This document shows positions 1 through 8,712 of a stretch of 34,516 bases of DNA, in pieces. How positions within the stretch are numbered: the stretch's first letter is position 1; every line of letters starts with the position of its first letter. The position numbers were made by a program, and so were the translations under genes. The notes beneath the pieces were generated by a model. The model was given only the letters and a program-made list of their open reading frames with translations. It ran no database searches and was not told the DNA's origin. Source of the stretch: Rhizobacter sp. (GTDB lineage: Bacteria > Pseudomonadota > Gammaproteobacteria > Burkholderiales > Burkholderiaceae_C); NCBI RefSeq assembly GCF_018780185.1, contig NZ_JADMJX010000256.1:1-34516 (forward strand), given 5' to 3'.

Positions 1-96
1 GTGGGTCGGCCGCCGGGCCGAACACCCGGCGCCGACGAACAAGTCAGGTAGAAACCGCCACGCGAAGCGGCACAGACGCACAGCAGACCATCCTGG

Positions 97-121
97 ATTC
101 CCGCCTGCGCGGGAATGACGG
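97..121. repeat. REP-like short palindrome (ATTCCCGC-CTGC-GCGGGAAT followed by GACGG)
   Basis: Perfect 8-bp inverted repeat with 4-nt loop at 97-116; a second related copy lies at 33570-33599. It sits 7 nt beyond the stop codon of the 128-1936 gene. Confidence 0.8.
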
Positions 122-127
122 AGAGCG

Positions 128-1936
128 TCAGATGGCCTTGGTGCGCTCGTTCAACCAGGCCAGCGCATCGCCGCTCACCAGCGGCCCCAGCCGCTCAAGC
201 ACCACCGCGTGATAGCGGTTGAGCCAGTCCACCTCATCGGCACGCAACAAGCTGCGGTCAATGCACCGGGTGTCGATGGGGCACAGCGTGAGCGTTTCGA
301 ACTCGAGGAACTCACCGAAGGCACCACCCTCTGCCGTGTCGACCGGCACGTTGAGCACCAGGTTCTCGATGCGGATGCCCCACTGGCCGGGCCGGTACAG
401 GCCGGGCTCGATGCTGGTGACCATGCCGGGCTCCATCGCCATGTGCGGCTCGGGCGTGGTTCTGGAGATGCTCTGCGGGCCCTCGTGCACGTTGAGGAAG
501 TAGCCCACGCCGTGGCCGGTGCCGTGGCCGTAGTCGAGGCCGTGTTCCCACAGCGGCGCGCGGGCGATGGCGTCGACCATCGGCGAGAGCGTGCCGCGCG
601 GGAAGCGTGTGCGGCTCAGCGCGATCGTGCCCTTCAGCACCAGCGTGTAGTCGCGCCGGTGTGCTGGCGTGATCTGGCCGATGGGCCAGACGCGGGTGAT
701 GTCGGTGGTGCCACCCAGGTACTGGCCGCCGGAGTCGATCAGCAGCAGGCCGTTGCCCTCGATCACGGCGTGTGACTCGGGTGTGGCGCGGTAGTGGGGC
801 ATCGCGCCGTTGGGGTTGTAGCCGGCGATGGTGTTGAAGCTCAGGCCGACGAAGCCGGGTCGCCTGGCGCGGGCGGCGCTCAAGCGTTCATCGACCGTCA
901 GCTCGGTGATGCGCTCCTTGCCCAGCGCCTGCTCGAACCAGGCGTAGAACTCGCACATGGCTGCGCCGTCTTGTGCCATGGCTTCACGAATGTGTGCGGC
1001 TTCGGCGGCGCTCTTGCGGCTCTTGAACAAGGTGCTGGGGTTGATGGCTTCGACCACGCGCACGCTGGTGGCCACGTTCTCGCGCAGGCCGAGTGTCACG
1101 CGGCGCGGGTCGATCAGCAGGGTGTCTTTGGCCGTCAGGGCCTTGAGCGCGACGGCCGCCTGGGCATAGGGCGCGAGCTTCACGCCGTCAGCGGCAAGGG
1201 CCTTTTGCACCGCGGCGGGCACCTTGCCCTCGGCCACGAAGAGCGTGGCGCCGTGCAGGTCGATCAGTGCATGGGCCAGGAAGACGGGGTTGTAGCTGAC
1301 GTCGCAGCCGCGCAGGTTGAACAGCCACGCGATGTCATCGACGGTCGACACAAAGTGCTGCGTGGCCCCCGAGCGCGCCATGACTTCGCGCACCTGGGTC
1401 AGCTTGGCGGCACGCGACAGCGGGGCGTGTGGCGCCAGGTGTTCATAGACCGGCGCATCGGGCAGGCCAGGGCGCTCGGGCCACACGGCGTCGAGCACGT
1501 CGAAATCGGTGCGCAGCTTCACGCCGGCTTTCGCGAGCGTGGCCTGCAGCGCTTGCGCCGAGGCGAGGCCGAGCACGCTGCCGTCGACACCGACGGTGTG
1601 GCCGGCGCTCACGTGCGTGGCCAGCCAGTCGAGGTGGTGGGTGGCGGTGCCGGTAGGGATCTTCACCAGGTCGATGCCCGTGCCCGCAATCTCGGCCTCG
1701 GCCTGCACCCAGTAGCGGCTGTCGGCAAACAGCGCGGCTTCATCTTGCGTGACCACCAGCGTGGCCATCGAGCCGGTGAAGCCCGAGAGCCACTGCCGCC
1801 CTTGCCAACGCTCGGGCAGGTATTCCGACAGGTGCGGGTCGCTGGAGGGCACCAGCACGGCCGCGAGTTGCTGCTGCTTGAGCGCGTCACGCACCCGTTC
1901 GAGGCGCAGGCGGATGGGGGAGGTGCGGGTGTCCAT
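128..1936 (-). CDS. pepP: Aminopeptidase P / Xaa-Pro aminopeptidase family (M24B)
   Basis: 602 aa ORF; creatinase N-terminal region (VPSSDPHLSEYLPERWQGRQWLSGFTGSMATLVV) and M24 motifs (IDSGGQYLGGTTDITRVW, GHGTGHGVGYFLNVHEGPQ, SIEPGLY). Confidence 0.93.
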   Translation of the reverse strand: MDTRTSPIRLRLERVRDALKQQQLAAVLVPSSDPHLSEYLPERWQGRQWLSGFTGSMATLVVTQDEAALFADSRYWVQAEAEIAGTGIDLVKIPTGTATHHLDWLATHVSAGHTVGVDGSVLGLASAQALQATLAKAGVKLRTDFDVLDAVWPERPGLPDAPVYEHLAPHAPLSRAAKLTQVREVMARSGATQHFVSTVDDIAWLFNLRGCDVSYNPVFLAHALIDLHGATLFVAEGKVPAAVQKALAADGVKLAPYAQAAVALKALTAKDTLLIDPRRVTLGLRENVATSVRVVEAINPSTLFKSRKSAAEAAHIREAMAQDGAAMCEFYAWFEQALGKERITELTVDERLSAARARRPGFVGLSFNTIAGYNPNGAMPHYRATPESHAVIEGNGLLLIDSGGQYLGGTTDITRVWPIGQITPAHRRDYTLVLKGTIALSRTRFPRGTLSPMVDAIARAPLWEHGLDYGHGTGHGVGYFLNVHEGPQSISRTTPEPHMAMEPGMVTSIEPGLYRPGQWGIRIENLVLNVPVDTAEGGAFGEFLEFETLTLCPIDTRCIDRSLLRADEVDWLNRYHAVVLERLGPLVSGDALAWLNERTKAI

Positions 1937-2041
1937 GGGTGGTGGTCCGGTGGTGCTGCGCGGCGGGCCTGTGTAGGGCCGGACGGCGTGCGGTGGGTCG
2001 GTGTCGTTGGATTCTAGGAGTCTTGTCGACCCGGCGTGGCC

Positions 2042-3433
2042 TCAGGCCAAAGGCTGCGTGTCCGGGTTGTCCATCAGTGGGGGCTGGGTGGGCTGGGCCT
2101 CCGGCCATGCCGGTTCGGCCACGACGCGCGCATGGCGCTCGAAGCTGAAGTAGGACCAGGCCCAGTCGATCATCACCACCAGACGGTTGCGAAAGCCGAT
2201 CAGGAAGTAGATGTGCGCAAACAGCCAGAACAACCAGGCGAAGAAGCCTGAGAAACGCAACGCGCCGAACACCGGCACCGACAGGTCGACCACCGCCGCG
2301 CGCCGGCCGATGGTGGCCAGGTTGCCATAGTCGCGGTAGCGAAACGCGAGCGGCGCTTCGCCTTTCAGTCGGCGCAACAGGTTGGCGGCGGCGAGCCGGC
2401 CCATCTGCTTGGCGGCGGGGCTGACGCCGGGCACCGGCTTGGGCGCGCCGGGGCCGTGGCTTTGTGCCGCCGCCAGGTCGCCGATGACGGCGATCTCGGG
2501 GTGACCGGGCAGGCTCAGGTCGGGGCCGACCACCAGGCGGCCGGCGCGGTCGAGTGTGGCCTCGGCGCTGGCCGCGAGCGTGCGGCCGAGCGGCGAGCCC
2601 GCCACGCCGGCCGCCCAGATCACGGTGTGGGTGGGCACGTGGTGCACCAGCTCCACGTCGCCTTCGCGCGAGCCGTAGCTCACGCCCATGTCGTTGATCG
2701 CCAGCACCTTGCAGCCGGTGCGCACGTCGACCCGCAGGCGCTTGAGCTGCTCGCGGGCGCGCTGCTGCAGCTCGGGCACGAAGCTGCCCAGCACGCGGTC
2801 GGAGCCTTCGAGCAGCACGACGCGCGCGTGCTTCGAGTTGATGTGGCGAAACTCCTTCGACAACGTGTGCTGCGCGATCTCGCTCAGCGTGCCTGCCATC
2901 TCGACGCCGGTGGGGCCGGCGCCCACCACGACGAAGCTCATCCAGGTGGAGCGCTCGATCGGGTCGGCGCAGCGCTCGGCGCGTTCGTAGGCGCCGATCA
3001 CGCGGGCGCGGATCGCGAAGGCATCGGCCAGCGTCTTCAGCCCGTGCGCATGCGGCGCCCAGTCGTCGTGGCCAAAGTAGCTGTGGGTGGCGCCGGCGGC
3101 CACGATGAGATGGTCGTAGTCGACAACCTCGCCGTCGTCGAGCAGGGCCGACTTGTCGGCCGCGTCGATGGCCGTCACCTCGGCCTGCAACACGGTGAGG
3201 TTGCCGCGCCGCATCTCCTTGCGCAAGATGTGGCGGATGGGCGCCGAAATCGCCGGGGCGCTCAAGCCCGCGGTCGCCACCTGGTACAGCAACGGCTGGA
3301 ACAGGTGGTGGTTGGTGCGGTCGATCAGGGTGATGTTGACCGGGGCCTTCGACAGCGCTCGAACGGCTTCGAGGCCGCCGAAGCCGCAGCCGATGATCAG
3401 CACTTGGGGTTTGTGGTTGGGTCGTGCTTTCAT
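2042..3433 (-). CDS. ndh: NAD(P)/FAD-dependent oxidoreductase, type II NADH dehydrogenase-like
   Basis: 463 aa; N-terminal dinucleotide fold (VLIIGCGFGGLEAVRAL), second one (FVVVGAGPTGVEMAGTL), FAD-binding IAVIGDLA, C-terminal hydrophobic anchor. Confidence 0.9.
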   Translation of the reverse strand: MKARPNHKPQVLIIGCGFGGLEAVRALSKAPVNITLIDRTNHHLFQPLLYQVATAGLSAPAISAPIRHILRKEMRRGNLTVLQAEVTAIDAADKSALLDDGEVVDYDHLIVAAGATHSYFGHDDWAPHAHGLKTLADAFAIRARVIGAYERAERCADPIERSTWMSFVVVGAGPTGVEMAGTLSEIAQHTLSKEFRHINSKHARVVLLEGSDRVLGSFVPELQQRAREQLKRLRVDVRTGCKVLAINDMGVSYGSREGDVELVHHVPTHTVIWAAGVAGSPLGRTLAASAEATLDRAGRLVVGPDLSLPGHPEIAVIGDLAAAQSHGPGAPKPVPGVSPAAKQMGRLAAANLLRRLKGEAPLAFRYRDYGNLATIGRRAAVVDLSVPVFGALRFSGFFAWLFWLFAHIYFLIGFRNRLVVMIDWAWSYFSFERHARVVAEPAWPEAQPTQPPLMDNPDTQPLA

Positions 3434-4365
3434 GGGCGTCTGGTTTGAGCGCGAGTGTGCCGGATGTTGGAGGGCCGCCCCAGCTCCCTGAGCAAAACCT
3501 GCGCGCCGGCGCTCAGGTGCCCGCCGCGGCGCACGAGGCGCGCGACCGGGATGGAGACGCTGAGGTCATCCACGCGGACGAGGGCGAGGCTGCCATGTGC
3601 GAGCTCTTCTTCGACGGCGCTCGCTTGCAGCAGCGCCAGCCCGAAGCCGGCCTCGACCAGGCGCTTTTGGGCGGTGAGGCCGTCGATGGCCACCCAGTCG
3701 ATGAGGTCGATGCCGCGTGTCAGGAACTGTGCGAACACGCTGGCCGCAAAGGCTTCGCCACGCCGTTCTTGCACCGGGAAGGCAAGCCAGCGCTCGTGTG
3801 CGAGCTGGGCCAGCGACTTGAGGCGTTTGCCGGCGAAGCGGTGCGCGGCCGCACACACCACGACAAGATGCTCTTGCTGCACGACGCGGCAGTCGAGGTC
3901 GGGCGATGTGTCTTCAAAGTAGCGCAGGCCGACGGTCACTTCGCCCGAGCGCACCTTGGCGCTGACCTCGGCGCTGGTGGCGGTTTGCAGGCGAACGTCG
4001 AGCGTGGGGTGGCGGGCCTTGGCGCGTTGCAGTGCGTTCGTGAGGGTCGCGTTGGCGAGCGTACCCACGGTGGCCATCTGCACGGCGCCGGCACTCGCCT
4101 CGGCCACGATGGACCGGGCGTCGCCGATGGCGGCGGCCACCCGCTCGGCATAGGGCAGCAGGGCGGCACCGAGTTCGCTCAGCACCAGCCCGCGCCCGAT
4201 GCGCTCGAACAGGGGCGCGCCGACTTCGCGCTCGAGCACAGCCAGGCGGCGGCTGATGGCCGACTGCGTGCGCGAGAGCGCGCTCGCCGCCGCCGACACG
4301 CCGCCTTGCCGGTACACGGCCAGAAATGTCTCCAAGGCCTCTGAGTCCATGCCTGTGCAACCCAT
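3430..4365 (-). CDS. LysR family transcriptional regulator
   Basis: 311 aa; N-terminal HTH (ALETFLAVYRQGGVSAAASALSRTQSAISRRLAVLEREVGAPLFER). ATGA overlap with the downstream ndh-like gene. Alternative start at 4350. Confidence 0.93.
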   Translation of the reverse strand: MGCTGMDSEALETFLAVYRQGGVSAAASALSRTQSAISRRLAVLEREVGAPLFERIGRGLVLSELGAALLPYAERVAAAIGDARSIVAEASAGAVQMATVGTLANATLTNALQRAKARHPTLDVRLQTATSAEVSAKVRSGEVTVGLRYFEDTSPDLDCRVVQQEHLVVVCAAAHRFAGKRLKSLAQLAHERWLAFPVQERRGEAFAASVFAQFLTRGIDLIDWVAIDGLTAQKRLVEAGFGLALLQASAVEEELAHGSLALVRVDDLSVSIPVARLVRRGGHLSAGAQVLLRELGRPSNIRHTRAQTRRP

Positions 4366-4395
4366 GCAAAAAGATGATCGATCTTAGAAGAACTA

Positions 4396-4408
4396 TGCGT
4401 TTGACGCA
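4396..4408. promoter_or_regulatory. Putative LysR-type T-N11-A operator (TGCGT-TTG-ACGCA)
   Basis: Perfect 5-bp inverted repeat forming T-N11-A, in the divergent intergenic region between the LysR gene and the ICL/PEPM gene. Confidence 0.55.
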
Positions 4409-4459
4409 GCGTGGTGTGCCTTGCACGATGGCACACCATTCAACGCCAGGAGACGCCCC

Positions 4460-5323
4460 GTGACCCACCCCACCCATGCCGCCAGGTGCAGCGCCTTCCT
4501 CAAGCTGCACCAGGCCGACCGCGGCTTCGTGATGCCGAATGCCTGGGACGCCGGCAGCGCCGTGATCCTCGCGGAAGAAGGCTTTGCCGCCATCGGCAGC
4601 ACCAGCGCGGGCATCGCGTTCTCGATGGGCAAGCCGGACTACAGCGTGAGCGACACCCGTTGCGCCGTCACACGAGACGAGATGCTGGATGCCATTGGCC
4701 GCATCGTCGCCGCCGTGGGCCTGCCGGTGAACGCCGACCTTGAGTCGGGCTACGGCGACACGCCCGAGCAAGTGGCCGAGACCGTGCGGCTGGCCATCGC
4801 GGCCGGCGCGGCGGGCTGCAACCTGGAAGACGTCGACCGTGCCACCGGTGGCCTGTTCGATGAAGCCACGGCTGCCGCACGCATCGCGGCGGCCCGCGCC
4901 GCCATCCGATCGTCAGGCCGAGCCTTTGTGCTCACCGCCCGCACCGATGTGTTTCAGCGTGGTGACGACAACGCCATGCAGCGTGCGGTGCAACGCGGCA
5001 ACCGCTTCCTCGAAGCCGGTGCCGACTGCATCTTCACGCCGGGCGTGACCGACGTGGCGCGCGCTCGCATCCTGGCGAAAGAGATCGCCGGCCCGCTCAA
5101 TCTCGTGGTCGGCCTGAACGAAGCTTCGTCGAGTGCGCTGGACCTGATTGATGCGGGCGTTCAACGCATCAGCGTGGGCGGCTCCATCGCCCGCGCGGCG
5201 CTGGGCCTGGTGCGACGCAGCGCCCGCGAGCTGCGCGAGCGCGGCACGGTGGGGTACGCCGCTCAACAAATACCGCAGGCCGAGCTGAATGCGCTGTACG
5301 AGCGCCATAGACTGGGGGCATGA
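4460..5323 (+). CDS. Isocitrate lyase/phosphoenolpyruvate mutase (ICL/PEPM) family protein
   Basis: Motifs VMPNAWDAGSAVILAEEGFAAIGSTSAGIAFSMG, NADLESGYGDTPE, GCNLEDVD. GTG start at 4460 follows an AGGAGA-like RBS; the ORF track start at 4421 is longer. Confidence 0.88.
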   Translation: MTHPTHAARCSAFLKLHQADRGFVMPNAWDAGSAVILAEEGFAAIGSTSAGIAFSMGKPDYSVSDTRCAVTRDEMLDAIGRIVAAVGLPVNADLESGYGDTPEQVAETVRLAIAAGAAGCNLEDVDRATGGLFDEATAAARIAAARAAIRSSGRAFVLTARTDVFQRGDDNAMQRAVQRGNRFLEAGADCIFTPGVTDVARARILAKEIAGPLNLVVGLNEASSSALDLIDAGVQRISVGGSIARAALGLVRRSARELRERGTVGYAAQQIPQAELNALYERHRLGA

Positions 5324-5898
5324 GACAACCCGTCGACCTCGCCCATGCCTGCCGCCTCATCAACCACGGCCCCACGGTGCTGGTGGGCAGTGCCCACGCG
5401 GGGCGCCGCAACGTGATGGCCGCGGCCTGGTCGATGCCGGTCGAGTTCACGCCGCCGCGTGTGGCGGTGGTGGTCGACAAGAGCACCTACACCCGCGAGC
5501 TGATCATGGCGAGTGGTGGCTTCACGCTCAGCATTCCGTGTCGCAACTTGCTCGATGTGACCTACACGGTGGGCAGCGTGTCCGGCCGCGACCCCACGGC
5601 GCCCGACAAGTTCGACCGCTATGGCATCGAGGCCTTCGACAGCCCCGTGCTCGGCCTGCCGCTGGTGGCGGGGTGCGTGGCCTGGCTCGAATGCCGGCTG
5701 ATCCCCGAGCGCCACACCGAGGAGGCCTACGACACCTGCTTCGGCGAGGTGGTCTCGGCCCAGGCCGACCCGCGGGTGTTCGAGCACGGCCGCTGGTCGT
5801 TCCGTGACGACAACACCGAGCTGCACACACTGCACCACCTGGGTGGCGGCCATTTCGCGTGGCCTGCGAAGAGCGTGCAGGCGAAGCTGCTGGCATGA
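5320..5898 (+). CDS. Flavin reductase-like FMN-binding family protein
   Basis: 192 aa; flavin-reductase-like pattern (GPTVLVGSAHAGRRNVMAAAWSMPVEFTPPRVAVVVDKSTYTRELI). ATGA overlap with the preceding gene. Confidence 0.85.
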   Translation: MRQPVDLAHACRLINHGPTVLVGSAHAGRRNVMAAAWSMPVEFTPPRVAVVVDKSTYTRELIMASGGFTLSIPCRNLLDVTYTVGSVSGRDPTAPDKFDRYGIEAFDSPVLGLPLVAGCVAWLECRLIPERHTEEAYDTCFGEVVSAQADPRVFEHGRWSFRDDNTELHTLHHLGGGHFAWPAKSVQAKLLA

Positions 5899-6617
5899 CG
5901 ATCTCTGCCATCGAGCGCTCGCCGCAGCGCTACGCGCGCCTGGCCGGTGTCATGTACCTGGCCATCATTCTCCTGGGCATGTTTGGCGAGCTCTACGTCA
6001 GAGCCAGCTTCATCGTGCCGGGCGATGCGAGCGCCACGGCCCTGGCCATCGCAGCGTCACCGCTGCTGTGGCGCGCCGGCATCGTGGGCGACCTGCTGAT
6101 GCACGTGCTGGATGTGCCGGTGATCCTGATCTTGTACGTCTTGCTCAAGCCCGTGAACAAGAGCCTGGCCTTGCTCGCGACCCTGGTCAACCTGGTGCAG
6201 ACGGCCGTGCTGGCTCTCAACAAGCTCACCCTGTTGGTGCCGCTGTTCTTGCTTGGCGACGGCGTCTACCTGAAGGCCTTTTCGGCCGAGCAGCTGCACG
6301 CCCTGTCTTTGCTGGCCATCGAGGCGCATGCCCATGGGTTTGGCATCGGCCTCATCTTCTTCGGCGTGGCGTGCCTGGTTCGGGGCGTGCTGATCTGGCA
6401 GTCGGGCTTCTGGCCCAAGGCTCTGGGTGCGTTGATCTTTTTCGCGGGGCTGAGCTACCTGGTCAACAGCTTTGCTTTGCTGCTGGCCCCTTCGTTGGCC
6501 GCGGCCATCGTGCCCGGGGTTCTGGTGCCGGCCTTCGTGGGAGAGCTTGCGTTCTCCCTTTGGTTGATCTTCAAGGGCGTGGACACCGCGCGGTGGCGCC
6601 AGCGGGTGGGCTCTTAG
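5895..6617 (+). CDS. DUF4386-like multi-pass membrane protein
   Basis: Hydrophobic 240 aa protein (RYARLAGVMYLAIILLGMFGELYVR...). ATG at 5895 overlaps the previous stop by ATGA; the ORF track start at 5859 is upstream. Confidence 0.8.
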   Translation: MTISAIERSPQRYARLAGVMYLAIILLGMFGELYVRASFIVPGDASATALAIAASPLLWRAGIVGDLLMHVLDVPVILILYVLLKPVNKSLALLATLVNLVQTAVLALNKLTLLVPLFLLGDGVYLKAFSAEQLHALSLLAIEAHAHGFGIGLIFFGVACLVRGVLIWQSGFWPKALGALIFFAGLSYLVNSFALLLAPSLAAAIVPGVLVPAFVGELAFSLWLIFKGVDTARWRQRVGS

Positions 6618-7954
6618 GTCGGGGCTCCCGCCAGCAGCTTCTTGCGCACCATGTGGATGTGGCTGCGCAGCGAGTACAGCTCGTCGGCGTAGCTGAGCGG
6701 CACCGACACCTGCTCCACGTTGTGCTCGATATCGGCCAGCTCTTGAAGCAGCACGTCGGTGGGTCGTGTGCCTTGTTCGTCTTCGACCGCGCGCAGCTGC
6801 TTGTACCAACGGAAGATGCGCGAGCGGATGCGGAACTGGTAGAGCGGCGGCACCACACGCGAGAGCGGGATCAGGATGGCCACGATCGACACCAGCACCA
6901 CCCACATGCGGTCGATCAGGTTGGCCAGCCAGAAGGGCAGGAAGCGCTGCAACACCGGCACGCCGGTGGCGTAGAAGCGCTGCGCCTCGGCGGCGAGCGG
7001 GCGCTCGGTGTTCTTGGCGTTGGGGAAGTCGCCCTTGCGCTGGAACCAGCCCGATTCACCATGAACCGTGTGCGCGGCCTGCACGAAGAGCTGGATCAGC
7101 GCCGGGTGCGTGCCCTCGCGTGCCACCAGCGAGGCGGTGGGTGCGACCAGGCGCACGTCTTCGGGCGGCAGGTCGCCCGCCAGGTCGACCACGCCACGCG
7201 GCAGCGTCACCGGGCTCATGAACGGGAAGCGGCGCGAGTAGGCGTCGGCCTGGGCAAAGTTGAACAGCTTCACGCCCGGGGTTTGCAGCAGCATCTGCAC
7301 CATCAGCGATTCGGGGGCCGAGGCGAAGGCGATGGCGTCGATGTCGCCGTTCAGAAAGCCCATCACGGCCGGGGTCTGCGTCTCGCGCAGCAGGGTGATG
7401 GCGTCCTTGTCGACACGGTTCGCTTCGATCAGCTTGCGCATCAGGTTGGGCACGCCGCTGCCGCGCGCGCCGATGTTGACCTTCCAGCCGGGCAGCTGCG
7501 CCAAGCTGGTGAGCGTGGGGCCTTTCAAGAGACGCTTGGCCGAGTCCTCACGGTAGAAGAGCCAGACCGGCTCGTAGAACAGGCTGCCCAGCGAGACCAG
7601 CTCACCTTCGTCTTCCTGGGTGGCGCGGTCGCGTTCGCCGGCGCCGCCCTGCGTGAAGGCGATGTCCACGCCCGAGGCCGGGTCGCGCAGCAGCTTGAGG
7701 TTTTCGGCCGCGCCCGCCGTGGCGCGCAGCTCGACGGTGATGCCATGGCGCTTGAGCAGCTCGGCATAGCGTTTGCCGAACTCGGCATAGGCGCCTTGGT
7801 CCACACCGGTGGCCAGCACCACCTTCTTCGGCGGTGTCGGGTCGAGCACCCAGTAGGCCGCGCCCAGCAGCAAGAGCGTGAGCACGATGAAGGGGCCGGC
7901 GGTGGCCAGCAGGTCGCGAAAAGACAGCAGGGTGCTGCGCAGGGCTTGTGGCAT
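6614..7954 (-). CDS. TAXI family TRAP-type solute-binding protein, membrane-anchored, with C-terminal TM segment and cytoplasmic tail
   Basis: TAXI-like pattern (VVLATGVDQGAYAEFGKRYAELLKRHGITVELRATAGAAENLKLL...VDIAFTQGG). N-terminal TM and a later TM (MWVVLVSIVAILIPL). Start set at MPQALRSTLL, because the upstream ORF extension runs into the divergent gene. Confidence 0.85.
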   Translation of the reverse strand: MPQALRSTLLSFRDLLATAGPFIVLTLLLLGAAYWVLDPTPPKKVVLATGVDQGAYAEFGKRYAELLKRHGITVELRATAGAAENLKLLRDPASGVDIAFTQGGAGERDRATQEDEGELVSLGSLFYEPVWLFYREDSAKRLLKGPTLTSLAQLPGWKVNIGARGSGVPNLMRKLIEANRVDKDAITLLRETQTPAVMGFLNGDIDAIAFASAPESLMVQMLLQTPGVKLFNFAQADAYSRRFPFMSPVTLPRGVVDLAGDLPPEDVRLVAPTASLVAREGTHPALIQLFVQAAHTVHGESGWFQRKGDFPNAKNTERPLAAEAQRFYATGVPVLQRFLPFWLANLIDRMWVVLVSIVAILIPLSRVVPPLYQFRIRSRIFRWYKQLRAVEDEQGTRPTDVLLQELADIEHNVEQVSVPLSYADELYSLRSHIHMVRKKLLAGAPT

Positions 7955-8031
7955 GGTGCGTCTCGGTGCGGGGTCGGCCTGCACGATACCGTATGCTTTT
8001 TGCTCCTCTGTGAAGGTGTGAATCAAACCCC

Positions 8032-8712
8032 ATGCGCCTGCTGTTGGTAGAAGATGACCGCATGATCGGTGAAAGCCTGCGCACCACGCTGCGCCAGGAC
8101 GGCCACGCCGTGGACTGGGTGCGCGACAGCACCGCCGCACAGGCCACGCTCGGCAGTGAGCGCTTCGACCTGGTGCTGCTCGACCTGGGCCTGCCGCCGG
8201 TGGCCGATGCCGCACCCAGCGGCGAGGGCGGCCTGGGCGTGCTGCGCTGGCTGCGCGGCCGGCAAGACAACACGCCGGTGATCGTGCTCACCGCGCGTGA
8301 TGGGTTGGGTGACCGGGTCAAGGGCCTCGACGCGGGTGCCGACGACTACCTCGTCAAACCCTTCGAGCTCGACGAGCTCAACGCCCGCATGCGCGCCGTG
8401 ATGCGCCGCCACAGCGGCCGCGCACAGCCGCTGCTCTCGCACCGCGGTGTGACGCTCGACCCGGCCACGAGGCAGGTCACGCAAGACGGCCAGCCGGTGC
8501 TGCTGTCGGCGCGAGAGTTTGCGGTGCTCGAAGCGCTGATGGCCCGCCCCGGCGCGCTGCTGTCGCGCGCCCAGCTCGAAGACAAGCTCTACGGCTGGGG
8601 TGAAGAGATCGAGAGCAATGCGGTGTCGGTCTACATCCACCAGCTGCGCCGCAAGCTGGGGGCGGAGTTCATCCAGAACATGCGTGGCGTGGGTTACTTC
8701 GTTCCGGCATGA
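8032..8712 (+). CDS. OmpR/QseB-type response regulator transcription factor
   Basis: 226 aa; receiver domain (MRLLLVEDDRMIGESLR, LVLLDLGLP, DDYLVKPF) and winged helix (LSAREFAVLEALMARPGALLSRAQLEDKLYGWGEEIESNAVSVYIHQLRRKLG). Confidence 0.95.
   Translation: MRLLLVEDDRMIGESLRTTLRQDGHAVDWVRDSTAAQATLGSERFDLVLLDLGLPPVADAAPSGEGGLGVLRWLRGRQDNTPVIVLTARDGLGDRVKGLDAGADDYLVKPFELDELNARMRAVMRRHSGRAQPLLSHRGVTLDPATRQVTQDGQPVLLSAREFAVLEALMARPGALLSRAQLEDKLYGWGEEIESNAVSVYIHQLRRKLGAEFIQNMRGVGYFVPA

Noticed and set aside
1-96. Possible coding sequence at the left edge
   Set aside because: Short open frames only, no recognisable protein pattern; may be intergenic or the end of a gene outside the window.
794-2017. 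407-aa plus-strand ORF antisense to pepP
   Set aside because: Shadow ORF; pepP carries clear M24 motifs on the other strand.
5804-8050. 748-aa plus-strand ORF spanning several genes
   Set aside because: Overlaps the flavin reductase and DUF4386 genes and runs antisense to the TAXI gene; low-complexity Arg/His/Gly/Gln-rich translation typical of spurious high-GC ORFs; no recognisable motif.
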